Assembly: GCA_947387575.1 (NCBI GenBank)
Contig: CANDOC010000001.1
Coordinates: 248,001-312,000, forward strand
Direction of reading: 5' to 3'
From: Spongorhabdus nitratireducens
Lineage (GTDB): Bacteria > Pseudomonadota > Gammaproteobacteria > Pseudomonadales > Endozoicomonadaceae
DNA length: 64,000 bases
Positions 34,563-43,328 of this stretch are shown in pieces. Position 1 is the first letter of the stretch. Every line of letters begins with the position of its first letter. Made by a program: the position numbers and the translations under genes. The notes beneath the pieces are model-generated. The model ran no database searches and was not told the DNA's origin. It was given only the letters and a program-made list of their open reading frames with translations.

Positions 34563-34914
34563 AAGCTGTTCTATGCCATTCAACCAGTTTGGATAATGCT
34601 TCTATTGTCTGAATGTCGATCTTATACTTCTCCTTCAGGACATCTAGTTGGGGAGAAACCCTCTTAAGTGCTGTGCTCGGTTTTTTATCAGGTGTATATG
34701 TAGTCAAGCGCCCAAATCCAGGACTATTAATCAGATGCTCGGGCAATTTTCCAATAAATACAGAGGCTTTGTTTTTTGTTCTGGGGTCGAACGCAAGTTC
34801 TACACCAGTATCAAGCTTGTAAGAGATCAAGTAGTCGTTATTGTCCCTTTTGAATAATTCTGCATGGGGGTGACGTTTGAAAAACTCTTCTACATCTTTA
34901 CCGTTAATTTTCAT
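34561..34914 (-). CDS. Hypothetical protein (117 aa), last of a three-gene minus-strand cassette
   Basis: A small soluble protein with a charged N-terminus (MKINGKDVEEFFKRHPHAELF), a beta-rich middle and a helical C-terminus. No motif recognised. The gene ends in the terminator of the facing biosynthetic cluster. It lies 139 bases downstream of the 95-aa gene and is on the same strand as two further unknown genes, so it may share their transcript. Confidence 0.55.
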   Translation of the reverse strand: MKINGKDVEEFFKRHPHAELFKRDNNDYLISYKLDTGVELAFDPRTKNKASVFIGKLPEHLINSPGFGRLTTYTPDKKPSTALKRVSPQLDVLKEKYKIDIQTIEALSKLVEWHRTA

Positions 34915-35053
34915 TTTTATTCCTTTGGCTGAATTCGCTTATGAATAACTAAATCATTGTTTTTTTGTTGTATTTTCTCTGCTGAAGAGACTGGTAAAGG
35001 TCAAAAAATCAGTAGAGCAAGTGTTCAGCTACATGTTTTATGGATTTGATGTA

Positions 35054-35341
35054 TCAATGCTCTGTGTGTCCCTGCTTCATATTTTCAATCACATGGTTCC
35101 TGGCAGTTTCAATAGATATCTCTGCAGCTTCAAGCGTAAAACTTTCAAAAAAATCCAGCGGGGTTGTTTTGCAGTCAAAAGATACCGGAACTCTTACCAT
35201 GGCAACTTCCAGCTCTTCCTTGTGGATTCTAAAGACCATATAAATGGACCACCCCTCGGGTTCGTCGTGCTCACTGGCCCCGATATACATCAGAATCTGG
35301 CCAAACTTCTCTGAATCAACGACCTTGGCAAACTTGTCCAT
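35054..35341 (-). CDS. Hypothetical protein (95 aa)
   Basis: Short acidic protein with an alternating beta pattern (GWSIYMVFRIHKEELEVAMV at about 29-48) and a helical end. No motif or signal peptide. It starts 42 bases after the stop of the 485-aa gene, so the two are likely co-transcribed. Function unknown; its size and place would suit an immunity or regulatory partner of the larger protein, but nothing in the sequence proves it. Confidence 0.5.
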   Translation of the reverse strand: MDKFAKVVDSEKFGQILMYIGASEHDEPEGWSIYMVFRIHKEELEVAMVRVPVSFDCKTTPLDFFESFTLEAAEISIETARNHVIENMKQGHTEH

Positions 35342-35383
35342 TGTTATGTCCCGGTTTTTATAATAATTTTGGTTGGATTGTTT

Positions 35384-36841
35384 TCAGGAAATCACTTTTA
35401 ATAGCGACCGCAGTTCGCCACACGAGCGAATATGAATTTTGTACAGGCTCTCATATGCAATTTCGCTGTACTTCTTTAATCCACTATGGCGGCCGTAGCG
35501 GCCCTTTTGGTCTAGTTGATCCTTTGAATAAAAACTCTTTTCGAGATTCAGCTTCTTCCCGATATTTTCAGGCACCCAGATAAACTGTTTCTTCAAACTG
35601 TGTTCATGGGTGAACGTAACACCATTGGCTTGATAGCCGTCCATCTTGGCGTTTTTCTTACCCTTTTGCAGATCGTGTACTTCTATATTTTCGGCTTGCT
35701 GAAGAATCATGCGAATAATATCAGCAGTAGCAGGCTGTGAATCAGGGGTATTGCTCACTGTTTTCTTTTCGAAAAGTGATTTGAAATCACTGTCAGTGGG
35801 AAGTCCGGCAACTTCCTTTTCCCTTCGAATTTCATCACGAAGAGCAAAAACATGTTTCGCCATCAGTCTGGGGCTAACATGTAGTAGTGTCCCCAGTTCA
35901 ATAGCAACATCGGAAGTAAACCATTGAAGAACTCGTTCATTTGAGTCACTACCGTGACGCCAGAAATAATCGAAGCTGTCCTGAGCTTCAGGTGATACAG
36001 CGTTCCTTATCTGTTCGAAAGTTATGACTGGATCTGAATACTGTTCATCAGTAAAGTTTTCTAACCATCTCCGAAACCAAGAAGTACTTCTGAATACACC
36101 ATTGCTGTCGAGTGCCCAGTTATTTTTGATCCGTGTTGGCTGAAAGGTCCCGCGGGCTATCTGCCACCTTTTAACATCCTCAGGGTGGTATAAGTCGTCT
36201 TTGACCGGTTTCAGGCAAGTGTTGTCCGATCCATACATAGCCGCTCGAATAGTGTCTTCTTTAACGCCTTCATACTGAGCAAGCTGGTTTCGGGAAATTA
36301 GACCTGTGCTGTGCTCTGAGGAGTAATGACCAGTAGTAAAGTTTACATATACACCTTTTATTGGATCTATTGCCCAACGTATGGTCAGAAAGTCATGTAT
36401 TGCCTGAATTTCGTGTCGTCTGTCATCCAGAGACAGGTACTCTGGCATCTCAAATCCAAATAGATCAGAGAAGATTGGTAATTCCTCGTCAGGAGCCCCG
36501 CCAGTCCATTCTCCGGTTTCGGCAAAGTGGTACGCCGCCTCAAGCAGGGAGCCTGACTTGTCAGGATCGTCGAGAAGATCGTGCATGATGTTGACGTTTT
36601 TCCGGCTACATCCACACCACATGAGTTCTAGCATTGATGACGAGAAATATTTTATCACTTCATGTGCGAATGCTTTATCAAAAGGTAATTTAGCCATATC
36701 GAGCATCTTTGTTATTTGTCTGGCCATAATATGGCTAGACAAATAACAGGTCAAGTTCTGTTTTCTGGAATGTGCGAAAGTCGGTCGTAGAATAGGCTTG
36801 AAATGTGTCTGAGTCAGAGAGATAGCTTGTATGCCAGCCAT
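35384..36841 (-). CDS. Large hypothetical protein (up to 485 aa) with a palindrome over its likely start
   Basis: I recognise no family. The protein is soluble and mixed helical, with a short MWCGCSRKN Cys-containing motif near 75 and a basic C-terminal region (KKYSEIAYESLYKIHIRSCG). The longest frame starts at 36841, but the first ~38 residues look unlike coding sequence and the Met at 36727 (MARQITKMLDMAK) is a better start. That ATG lies inside a 39-bp near-perfect inverted repeat. First of a cassette of three unknown genes, possibly a mobile or defence unit; function open. Confidence 0.55.
   Translation of the reverse strand: MAGIQAISLTQTHFKPILRPTFAHSRKQNLTCYLSSHIMARQITKMLDMAKLPFDKAFAHEVIKYFSSSMLELMWCGCSRKNVNIMHDLLDDPDKSGSLLEAAYHFAETGEWTGGAPDEELPIFSDLFGFEMPEYLSLDDRRHEIQAIHDFLTIRWAIDPIKGVYVNFTTGHYSSEHSTGLISRNQLAQYEGVKEDTIRAAMYGSDNTCLKPVKDDLYHPEDVKRWQIARGTFQPTRIKNNWALDSNGVFRSTSWFRRWLENFTDEQYSDPVITFEQIRNAVSPEAQDSFDYFWRHGSDSNERVLQWFTSDVAIELGTLLHVSPRLMAKHVFALRDEIRREKEVAGLPTDSDFKSLFEKKTVSNTPDSQPATADIIRMILQQAENIEVHDLQKGKKNAKMDGYQANGVTFTHEHSLKKQFIWVPENIGKKLNLEKSFYSKDQLDQKGRYGRHSGLKKYSEIAYESLYKIHIRSCGELRSLLKVIS
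36710..36748. promoter_or_regulatory. 39-bp near-perfect palindrome at the start of the 485-aa gene
   Basis: Arms 36710-36727 and 36731-36748 are complementary at 17 of 18 positions around AAT. It spans the likely ATG (plus 36725-36727). Possible roles: operator for an autoregulator, a start-codon-masking RNA hairpin, or a recombination site. Confidence 0.6.
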
Positions 36842-36975
36842 CGTTGAGAAAACTTCAGAACACTGAGCCTATTGATGCTAGACCTGAGCAGTGTCCCATT
36901 TTAGAGTTGCTCTTTATCTGTGCGCTGTTTTTGCATCAGAACGTACACGCATTTTAAACCGAGATATGTAGTGGT

Positions 36976-37221
36976 ATGGATGAAGTAACAATATCTGCAG
37001 TACGCCATATCAAGGGGCATGTTTTGGCGCTGACATTTTCAGATGGGCATATACAACCGGTTGATTTCGCCCCTTTCATTTTTTCATCTGGTCATCCAGT
37101 TATCGAAGCTTACCAGGATATGGGCAGGTTCTTGGGATACAAGCTTATCGATGGGAATCTTAATTGGGACGACTACAATATGATTTTTCCCGTAACAGAT
37201 TTATATAAAGGTAAGCTGTGA
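36976..37221 (+). CDS. DUF2442 family protein
   Basis: 81 residues fit DUF2442: an N-terminal beta hairpin (ISAVRHIKGHVLALTFSDG), PVDFAPFI near 30-37, GRFLGYKLIDGNLNWDD near 52-68 and a short end. The family is frequently the partner in small two-gene units resembling toxin-antitoxin pairs with DUF4160 or helix-turn-helix proteins. It is divergent from the 485-aa gene and overlaps the next small gene by 4 bases. Confidence 0.75.
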   Translation: MDEVTISAVRHIKGHVLALTFSDGHIQPVDFAPFIFSSGHPVIEAYQDMGRFLGYKLIDGNLNWDDYNMIFPVTDLYKGKL

Positions 37222-37433
37222 GTTTGATATCTCGTTCAGACCTTGCAGTTCTGCAGACAAAATGCACTGATATTGAGGTTGAACTCAATGATAAGAATAT
37301 CACTATTGAGTTTGTGAAATGTCTAAGAGAGAGCCTCCTTCTGAGCGAAAAAGAGCTTTTGAGAGGTTTGGATGCTCACACAGCACACGCGGATCGGTTA
37401 GCTATTGTTTTAGGCAAAGAGTTTGGAGAGTAA
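37218..37433 (+). CDS. Small partner protein of DUF2442 (71 aa)
   Basis: GTG start overlapping the DUF2442 stop (GTGA), giving tight coupling. The protein is helical and acidic; the second half (ESLLLSEKELLRGLDAHTAHADRLA, residues about 38-62) could be a short DNA-binding or dimerising helix pair. No named family recognised. With DUF2442 it may form a toxin-antitoxin-like pair. Confidence 0.55.
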   Translation: MSLISRSDLAVLQTKCTDIEVELNDKNITIEFVKCLRESLLLSEKELLRGLDAHTAHADRLAIVLGKEFGE

Positions 37434-38151
37434 TAGTACACACTGTGAAGAGAATGATGTTACTTGGCTTAAACCTGATTCAGTTAACCGCAAAGTAGTG
37501 CCCAGTTCTGCTCAAAAGATATCCTGACGACGTGAGACTCCCGCAGTAGGAGTAGAGTCGTAGTTATTGCACCGAAATACACTATGAACTCCGCAGAATG
37601 GTGCTGTTGATCAATTCGTGTTCAACGTGTACGAAAATCTGATCGTTATAAAGATACCGTTTTGGCCTTCTGGGTGCCCCTAAAGTGCCCCATTAGATTA
37701 TTTATGTAGTTATAATAAATAGTTTGTCCAGTCCATCATGGGTGCCACGCAGAGGCGTCTGTCCAGGGTTTTCTCTTTAGTCATATAGAAATCAACAAGA
37801 TACCGGGCTTATGTGATGTCGGGCTGCAACCGTGTTCGTCACATCCATTAATCACACCAGAGTTACCAAAAGGGAGTTACACCTTTCTTGCGGCAGAAGG
37901 TCAGAGTCAAAGCCGAACCAGCGGCTGTAGCCGATGCTGGTTGCAAAATGCCTGTGAAATCGAGGCGGACGATATTATCACTCAGAAGGAACGCAGAAAA
38001 GAGGGATATCCGGGGCCTTACTGCCAGAGCCAATGGTAAGAGGGCATTTGCCTGTCCTGAATGGGACGGAGTTTGAAGCTGTAGAACCTGCGGCCGAAAT
38101 AAGAAGTAATACAAAGTCTAAATGAAACCGGATTGATCAGGGATGACTGTG
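37434..38151. other. Gene-poor stretch of about 700 bases
   Basis: Only short frames on both strands (60-80 codons) without ribosome sites or recognisable products. An imperfect short repeat, GGTGCCCC/AGTGCCCC, occurs around 37671-37691, with GGGTGCC again near 37739. It looks like decayed sequence between the DUF2442 pair and the next gene; I cannot assign an origin. Confidence 0.5.
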
Positions 38152-38715
38152 ATGAAAAAGAGTGCATCTGAATATACTGTGTTTATGCTGCTTCTTGTTC
38201 TGCTCTTGGGACTTGGCAAGGCTGCTGCCAATGACATGATGCAATCCTCTAATGAGGAGGGTGCCCTGAGGGAAGTTGCTTATGAAGTTTTTTATAATGA
38301 GGATCAGGTTTATGCATTTGAGGCATCCGATGAGGAACGTTTAAGCCGACGTGAGAGAATTGCAATGGGACCTGACCGGGTTGAGGTGTTTAGTAATTTG
38401 ACTGAGTGGTACCAGCGCTTTCCCGATGTAACCCCCTCTCCAAAAATAACCCGTCTGCTCGAAAGCAACTATACGCTAGTAATTGGCTATGTAGACTTCT
38501 CTACTTCAACATGGGGTGTCTGGCTGAAGGTAAGAGAAGTTTCAAAAAAAGGTGATATCGTACAAGTGACATTAGATCGCCCTACGGGTTGCACCAAGCC
38601 GGGAGAGATGTGGATCGTAACAACTGACGGTGGTTTTGCACATGTCATGATTGCTATCCCTTCAGGCCAGGGTGAGGTCAAGGCGAGAATTGAGGCAGTG
38701 TGTACTAATCGATAA
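38152..38715 (+). CDS. Exported hypothetical protein with signal peptide
   Basis: The N-terminus (MKKSASEYTVF then a Leu-rich core, with KAAAND as a likely cleavage site near residue 27) is a Sec signal peptide. The mature part (~160 residues) contains a small beta-rich domain with two Cys residues (near PTGCTKPGEMW and EAVCTNR) that could form a disulfide. No family recognised. Start chosen at the ATG at 38152 rather than 38143 because it gives the usual MKK start. Single gene. Confidence 0.65.
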   Translation: MKKSASEYTVFMLLLVLLLGLGKAAANDMMQSSNEEGALREVAYEVFYNEDQVYAFEASDEERLSRRERIAMGPDRVEVFSNLTEWYQRFPDVTPSPKITRLLESNYTLVIGYVDFSTSTWGVWLKVREVSKKGDIVQVTLDRPTGCTKPGEMWIVTTDGGFAHVMIAIPSGQGEVKARIEAVCTNR

Positions 38716-38837
38716 GGGCAAAATATTCGGTAGGGCTTAAGGTTTGACTTTTGACACAACCCGGCTCTCCGGATCACTCACCAAAAAAGCAATGAAAGAG
38801 TATGATAGGGGCTCATGATATTGCTGGCTCATCAATC

Positions 38838-39422
38838 ATGCCCCAAACCATCGACTTTTATAATCAGAATGCACCGACCTTTTATGACTCCACGATATCC
38901 ATCGATGCCGGGAGTCTTTATCAAGAGTTCTTGCCACTGATAACAGCCGGAGGACGTGTTCTTGATGCGGGCTGCGGCTCGGGCAGGGACTCTCTGGCTT
39001 TTATGCGTCAGGGCTATGAAGTAGAGGCTTTTGACGGCAGTCCGGCAATGGCCGAGCTGGCATCAAAACTGACAGACATGAAAGTTAAACACTGTTTGTT
39101 TAGGGAATATCATTCCTTTCAGCAGTTCGATGGTATCTGGGCCTGCGCCTCTCTCCTTCATGTTCCTCATACTGATCTGCGCGATACCTTTATCCATCTG
39201 GCTCAATACCTAAAGCCTGAGGGTGTCTTTTACTGCTCATTTAAACAGGGGCAGGGCGAAGAAGACCGGGGTGGGCGTCATTTTACTCATCTTGATAACG
39301 ACGAGCTCGAATCTATTTTAAAAACCACGGGACTGCATATCCATAAATACTGGATTACCCAGGATCTGCGCCCCGGGCGTGAAGATGAACGGTGGCTGAA
39401 TGCCATCCTGAAAAAGGACTGA
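38838..39422 (+). CDS. Class I SAM-dependent methyltransferase
   Basis: Rossmann methyltransferase: motif I VLDAGCGSGRDSLAF near 43-57, motif II acidic EAFDGSPAM, motif IV DGIWACASLLHVPH near 97-110, and a KPEGVFYCSFK strand. It has no target-recognition domain, so substrate could be RNA, protein or a small molecule. Start chosen at the ATG at 38838 (MPQTIDFYNQNA). It ends only 6 bases before a PLD-helicase gene, a pairing that suggests nucleic-acid repair or defence. Confidence 0.85.
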   Translation: MPQTIDFYNQNAPTFYDSTISIDAGSLYQEFLPLITAGGRVLDAGCGSGRDSLAFMRQGYEVEAFDGSPAMAELASKLTDMKVKHCLFREYHSFQQFDGIWACASLLHVPHTDLRDTFIHLAQYLKPEGVFYCSFKQGQGEEDRGGRHFTHLDNDELESILKTTGLHIHKYWITQDLRPGREDERWLNAILKKD

Positions 39423-39428
39423 TAATAC

Positions 39429-41840
39429 ATGGAAGTAGAAGAAACAGGTGCTGGCAGTGCGCTGTTGACTGCTGGTGGGTATAACGATCCGTTACTGCCC
39501 AAGCTTATTTCTGCAATTAATCGCGCCCGGGAAATTGAAATCAGTGTTGCTTTTATCCGTATGAGCGGACTGAAGCTGTTGTTTGACGCGCTGAGTGATG
39601 CGATTGAGCGGGGTACTGTGTTAAAGGTGCTGACATCGGATTACCTTGATGTCACTGATTCGCAGGCATTACGAGAACTGATGCTGCTGAAAGAACGCGG
39701 TGCGGATATCCGGATATATCAGTCTGACGGCCAGCAGAGCTTTCATATGAAAGCGTATATCTTCATTCATACTCATGATCACGAAACGGTTGAAGGCTGT
39801 GCTTTTGTGGGTTCCAGCAATATCAGTAAGGCGGCACTGGTATCGGGTCATGAATGGAATCTGAAGTTGCAGTGTAAGGGGAAGTCTGAACACCGGGACG
39901 TACAGCAGTTTAACCATATACGCCGTCAATTCAGCGATATATTCAGCCACTCACAGGTACAGCTTCTGACCCATGGCTGGATTGATGACTATTGTGCCCG
40001 GCGACGCAGTGTAAAACTGGTTGCTGTAGAAGACGGTGTTGAACCGGAACCGCCTTCGCCCTCTGAAATTCAACTGGATGCATTGCGGGCCTTACAGCAG
40101 ACACGTGAGGCAGGTAATCAGCGGGGACTTGTGGTACTTGCTACCGGGTTGGGAAAAACCTGGCTGGCAGCATTTGATTCAGAGCAGTGCAGGGTGCAAC
40201 GAGTGTTGTTTGTTGCCCACCGGGAAGAGATTTTATTGCAGGCTCAGAAAACGTTTTCCCGGATTCGTAAGGATGCCAGAACCGGATTTTACAATGGTAA
40301 AATTAAATCAGGTGACGCTGATATTATTTTTGCCTCAGTTCAGACACTTGGAAGGCAGCAGCATCTACAGCAGTTTGGGGCTGATGACTTTGATTATATC
40401 GTCGTGGATGAATTCCATCATGCTGATGCCGTTACCTATCGGAATATTCTCAAATATTTCCAGCCGAAATTTATGCTGGGGCTGACTGCAACACCGGAAA
40501 GAACTGATCAGGCTGATATCCTGAGCCTCTGTGATAACAACCTTGTTTTTGAATGCAATCTAGTTGCCGGTATTAATGCTGGTTTACTGTCACCCTTTCA
40601 TTACTTTGGGATTGCAGACAAACATATCGATTATGATGAAATTCCCTGGCGAAATGGTCGATTTGATCCCGAGTCACTGGAAAATGCCTTTGCTTCCTAT
40701 AAACGAGCCCATCATGCACTGACGCACTGGGAACATAAGCGACAGCAACGTACGCTGGCCTTCTGTATCTCGAAACGCCATGCTGACTTTATGGCCGGGG
40801 TGTTCCGAAGAGCAGGATATCGGGCCGCAGCTGTATATAGTGACTCGCAAATTCGCCGCAATGAAGCTCTGAGCCAACTGGAGCAGGGCAGGCTGGATAT
40901 TCTATTCTCGGTTGACCTTTTTAACGAAGGTACTGACCTGCCGTCTATAGATACGGTGCTGATGCTGCGCCCTACAGAATCAAAAATCCTGTTTCTGCAG
41001 CAGCTGGGGCGTGGCTTGAGGCTGCATGAAGGCAAAAGCCATCTGGTTGTTATCGACTTTATCGGAAATCATAAATCATTTCTGACAAACCCTGTTGCAC
41101 TCCTTAACGAACATTCAGGCAGGCAGGTAGTCCAAAACATAATACAAGGAGCCTTTAACCTTGCTGCGGGTTGTTATGTTGATTATGACCCGGAGGCTAT
41201 TGATTTCTTGGCTCGAATTGCAAGAAAGCAAAATGCCAGTATCAGTGATGAATACCAGTCCCTGAAGACACTATCAGGACGTCGGCCCACAGCGACGGAG
41301 TTCTATAGCTATTTGCAAGAAACCGTGACGGACTTTAAAAAAGTCAGGGATAAACATGGCAGCTGGTTCGGACTGGTCAAAAGTGAAGGTGACCTTGATA
41401 TCCAGGAAGCTGAACTGGTTGAGCAATTCAGCAGCTTCCTTCTGGATGTGGTTGAGAAAACAGCCATGTCCAAATGTTTCAAGATGATTCTTCTTGAAGC
41501 CTTCCTTGAGCTCGACGGCTTTGCTATCCCACCTACGACAAATGCTCTGGCCGCAAAAAGCTGGCAGGTACTGAAACGCAGACCACAGCTGTTTCAGTCT
41601 GAGCTACCCGAAAAGCAGGCAAACCTTGAAAGTGGTGAAGACAAAGAATGGCATCGTTACTGGAATGGAAACCCGGTAAAGGCATTTTTAAAAAGTGCAC
41701 CTGATTATTTTGAGGAGCGAGATGGGCGGTTTACTTGTACTTTACCGATAAGTGCTGACCAGAGAAATGTAATGCACCGACTTGTTCAGGAGTTAGTAGA
41801 TCTGAGACTTGAACAGTATTCTTCTCGCATTAGAAAGTAA
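39429..41840 (+). CDS. PLD-nuclease / SF2 helicase fusion (803 aa)
   Basis: The N-terminal phospholipase-D-type domain has a single HxK motif (H106, K108 in SFHMKAY) with GSSN at 128-131. An SF2 helicase follows: Walker A ATGLGKT (238-244), DEFH box (327-330), LTATPERTD, FNEGTDLPSIDTVLMLRPT, and QLGRGLRLHEGKSHLVVIDF. The C-terminal ~250 residues form a helical accessory domain (SGRRPTATEFYSYLQ). One HKD motif implies dimerisation for nuclease activity. Such COG3886-COG1061 fusions occur in defence islands and in repair contexts. Translated right after the methyltransferase gene, so the two probably act together. Confidence 0.88.
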   Translation: MEVEETGAGSALLTAGGYNDPLLPKLISAINRAREIEISVAFIRMSGLKLLFDALSDAIERGTVLKVLTSDYLDVTDSQALRELMLLKERGADIRIYQSDGQQSFHMKAYIFIHTHDHETVEGCAFVGSSNISKAALVSGHEWNLKLQCKGKSEHRDVQQFNHIRRQFSDIFSHSQVQLLTHGWIDDYCARRRSVKLVAVEDGVEPEPPSPSEIQLDALRALQQTREAGNQRGLVVLATGLGKTWLAAFDSEQCRVQRVLFVAHREEILLQAQKTFSRIRKDARTGFYNGKIKSGDADIIFASVQTLGRQQHLQQFGADDFDYIVVDEFHHADAVTYRNILKYFQPKFMLGLTATPERTDQADILSLCDNNLVFECNLVAGINAGLLSPFHYFGIADKHIDYDEIPWRNGRFDPESLENAFASYKRAHHALTHWEHKRQQRTLAFCISKRHADFMAGVFRRAGYRAAAVYSDSQIRRNEALSQLEQGRLDILFSVDLFNEGTDLPSIDTVLMLRPTESKILFLQQLGRGLRLHEGKSHLVVIDFIGNHKSFLTNPVALLNEHSGRQVVQNIIQGAFNLAAGCYVDYDPEAIDFLARIARKQNASISDEYQSLKTLSGRRPTATEFYSYLQETVTDFKKVRDKHGSWFGLVKSEGDLDIQEAELVEQFSSFLLDVVEKTAMSKCFKMILLEAFLELDGFAIPPTTNALAAKSWQVLKRRPQLFQSELPEKQANLESGEDKEWHRYWNGNPVKAFLKSAPDYFEERDGRFTCTLPISADQRNVMHRLVQELVDLRLEQYSSRIRK

Positions 41841-41877
41841 GACTCTTAAGGATTGTTGTCCGAAAGAGGAGTTCAAC

Positions 41878-41904
41878 GGATGCCTTCTTTTGAAGAAGGC
41901 ATCC
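41878..41904. terminator. 12-bp hairpin between convergent genes
   Basis: Arms 41878-41889 and 41893-41904 pair perfectly around a 3-base loop. No long U-run, but it sits between the converging PLD-helicase and oxidoreductase genes, so it is probably a shared transcription end. Confidence 0.55.
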
Positions 41905-41921
41905 TCGGCAAGCAGATTATT

Positions 41922-42926
41922 TTAGCTGCAAGACTCACTGGCCGTTAAATGCCACTGATCCAGCCAATGCATAATGGTCACAGACTCATCAATATCGACT
42001 GAAGGGAATGGCAGACTGGTTTCACCCGCACTGATTGCATCTGCAATCCGCTTGATCTGGTAGAGATAGGCATCGCCTTCAGCGGTAACATTCAAAGTCT
42101 GGACTTCCTTTTCATACTCACCATACTTCAGAACATTCTGCTGATCCGGCAGCCATGGGTTAGAGGCCATTTCAATATAGCCCTTGCTGCCAAGAATCCG
42201 GAAGCCATGCAGCAGGCCATAGTCTTCTGCACTGTGTAGCTGTACCTGAACCTTGTCATTAAAGTTCAGTTGGGTAGAGGTTTCGCAGACATTGCCATCC
42301 TGACCTCTGCGCCCGGTAGACTGTATGCGGTAGTCCGTCAGATCCAGCTCTGGCAGCATGTGCTTGATTACCCTGAATGCCAGAGAGCCCGGATAACAGC
42401 CCAGGTTGAAAATGGTGCCTTTGCTGTCAGGGTTCACAAACTGGGAAATAGCCGCGCTATAGCTGCCCTGAATACTCTTGAGCTCGCCAATCGTACCTTT
42501 GGATAGCAGGTTCAGTAATTGTTCAACAACCGGGTGGTTCAGATACATCAGGCCTTCGGCAAAAAATACGCCATTCTCTTTTACGCTCTGTGCCATTGTC
42601 TGAGCTTCTTTCAGATCAATACTCAGGGATTTCTCACACAGAATCGCCTTGCCTGCTTCTGCGGCCTTGATAACAAAGTCATAGTGCAGGTGGTTTGGCA
42701 GCGCGATATAGATAATATCGACTTCCGGATCATTGATCAGGGCATCATAGTCGGTATAGGTTTTCTCGACCTGATACTCGGCTGCGAATGCCTCTGCCCC
42801 CGCCTGACTTCGACCACCCACCGCAACGATACGACTGCGGCCCTCCTTGATCATGGCGTTTGCCATCACCCCGGAAATAAAGCTGGTACCCAGAATACCC
42901 CAGTTCAGTGTTTTTGCCGTCATCAT
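41922..42926 (-). CDS. Gfo/Idh/MocA-family NAD(P)-dependent oxidoreductase
   Basis: N-terminal NAD-binding GILGTSFISG near residues 10-19, then IYIALPNHLHYDFVIKAAEAGKAILCEKSL (about 75-104), whose CEK holds the family's catalytic Lys, and a C-terminal sheet domain with NLGCYPGSLAFRV near 175. It acts on sugars or related alcohols. Its ATG overlaps the stop of the ABM gene (TAATG). A LysR gene diverges upstream of the pair, which may control it. Confidence 0.9.
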   Translation of the reverse strand: MMTAKTLNWGILGTSFISGVMANAMIKEGRSRIVAVGGRSQAGAEAFAAEYQVEKTYTDYDALINDPEVDIIYIALPNHLHYDFVIKAAEAGKAILCEKSLSIDLKEAQTMAQSVKENGVFFAEGLMYLNHPVVEQLLNLLSKGTIGELKSIQGSYSAAISQFVNPDSKGTIFNLGCYPGSLAFRVIKHMLPELDLTDYRIQSTGRRGQDGNVCETSTQLNFNDKVQVQLHSAEDYGLLHGFRILGSKGYIEMASNPWLPDQQNVLKYGEYEKEVQTLNVTAEGDAYLYQIKRIADAISAGETSLPFPSVDIDESVTIMHWLDQWHLTASESCS

Positions 42927-43225
42927 TACTCTCCCAGTGCCTTGCTCTGACTGGCATGAACCAGCTCGGTATACCCCTGCTTAATAAAAGCCCGGGTGTG
43001 AGGCATGTTAAAATGTGCGTCAATGGCTGCCTGATCCCTGTAGGCTTCCCACAAGTGCACCTGGCGGTCATCAGTCAGATCCTGACTGGCATAGGCGAAA
43101 AGGCAACCGGGCTCACTGTTCATGTCCTGGCAAAATTTCTGAACAGCAGCCAGCCCTTCATCCAGAGCAACTTCTGGTTTGATTTTAAGGGCTGCGGTGA
43201 CCCGGATTCCTTCATTAGGCAACAT
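42926..43225 (-). CDS. Antibiotic biosynthesis monooxygenase (ABM/YgiN-like) protein
   Basis: A 99-residue ferredoxin-like protein with the ABM pattern: VTAALKIKPE strand, GCLFAYASQDLTDD with the EPGC turn, VHLWEAYRDQAAIDAHFNMPHTRAF (about 56-80). The family includes quinol monooxygenases and heme-degrading enzymes. First gene of the pair with the Gfo/Idh/MocA enzyme, and divergent from a LysR gene 100 bases away. Confidence 0.88.
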   Translation of the reverse strand: MLPNEGIRVTAALKIKPEVALDEGLAAVQKFCQDMNSEPGCLFAYASQDLTDDRQVHLWEAYRDQAAIDAHFNMPHTRAFIKQGYTELVHASQSKALGE

Positions 43226-43328
43226 ATATTGTTCCCATCAACAGCAAAAATGCGGAGATTACGCCTGTCACCCCTGCAGATAAACAACGATATAATTGTC
43301 TTTTTATCAACCAGCAGTTGTTAATCAA

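Noticed and set aside
37888-38076. 62-aa frame in the gene-poor stretch
   Set aside because: No ribosome site, overlapping antisense frame, composition unlike a protein.
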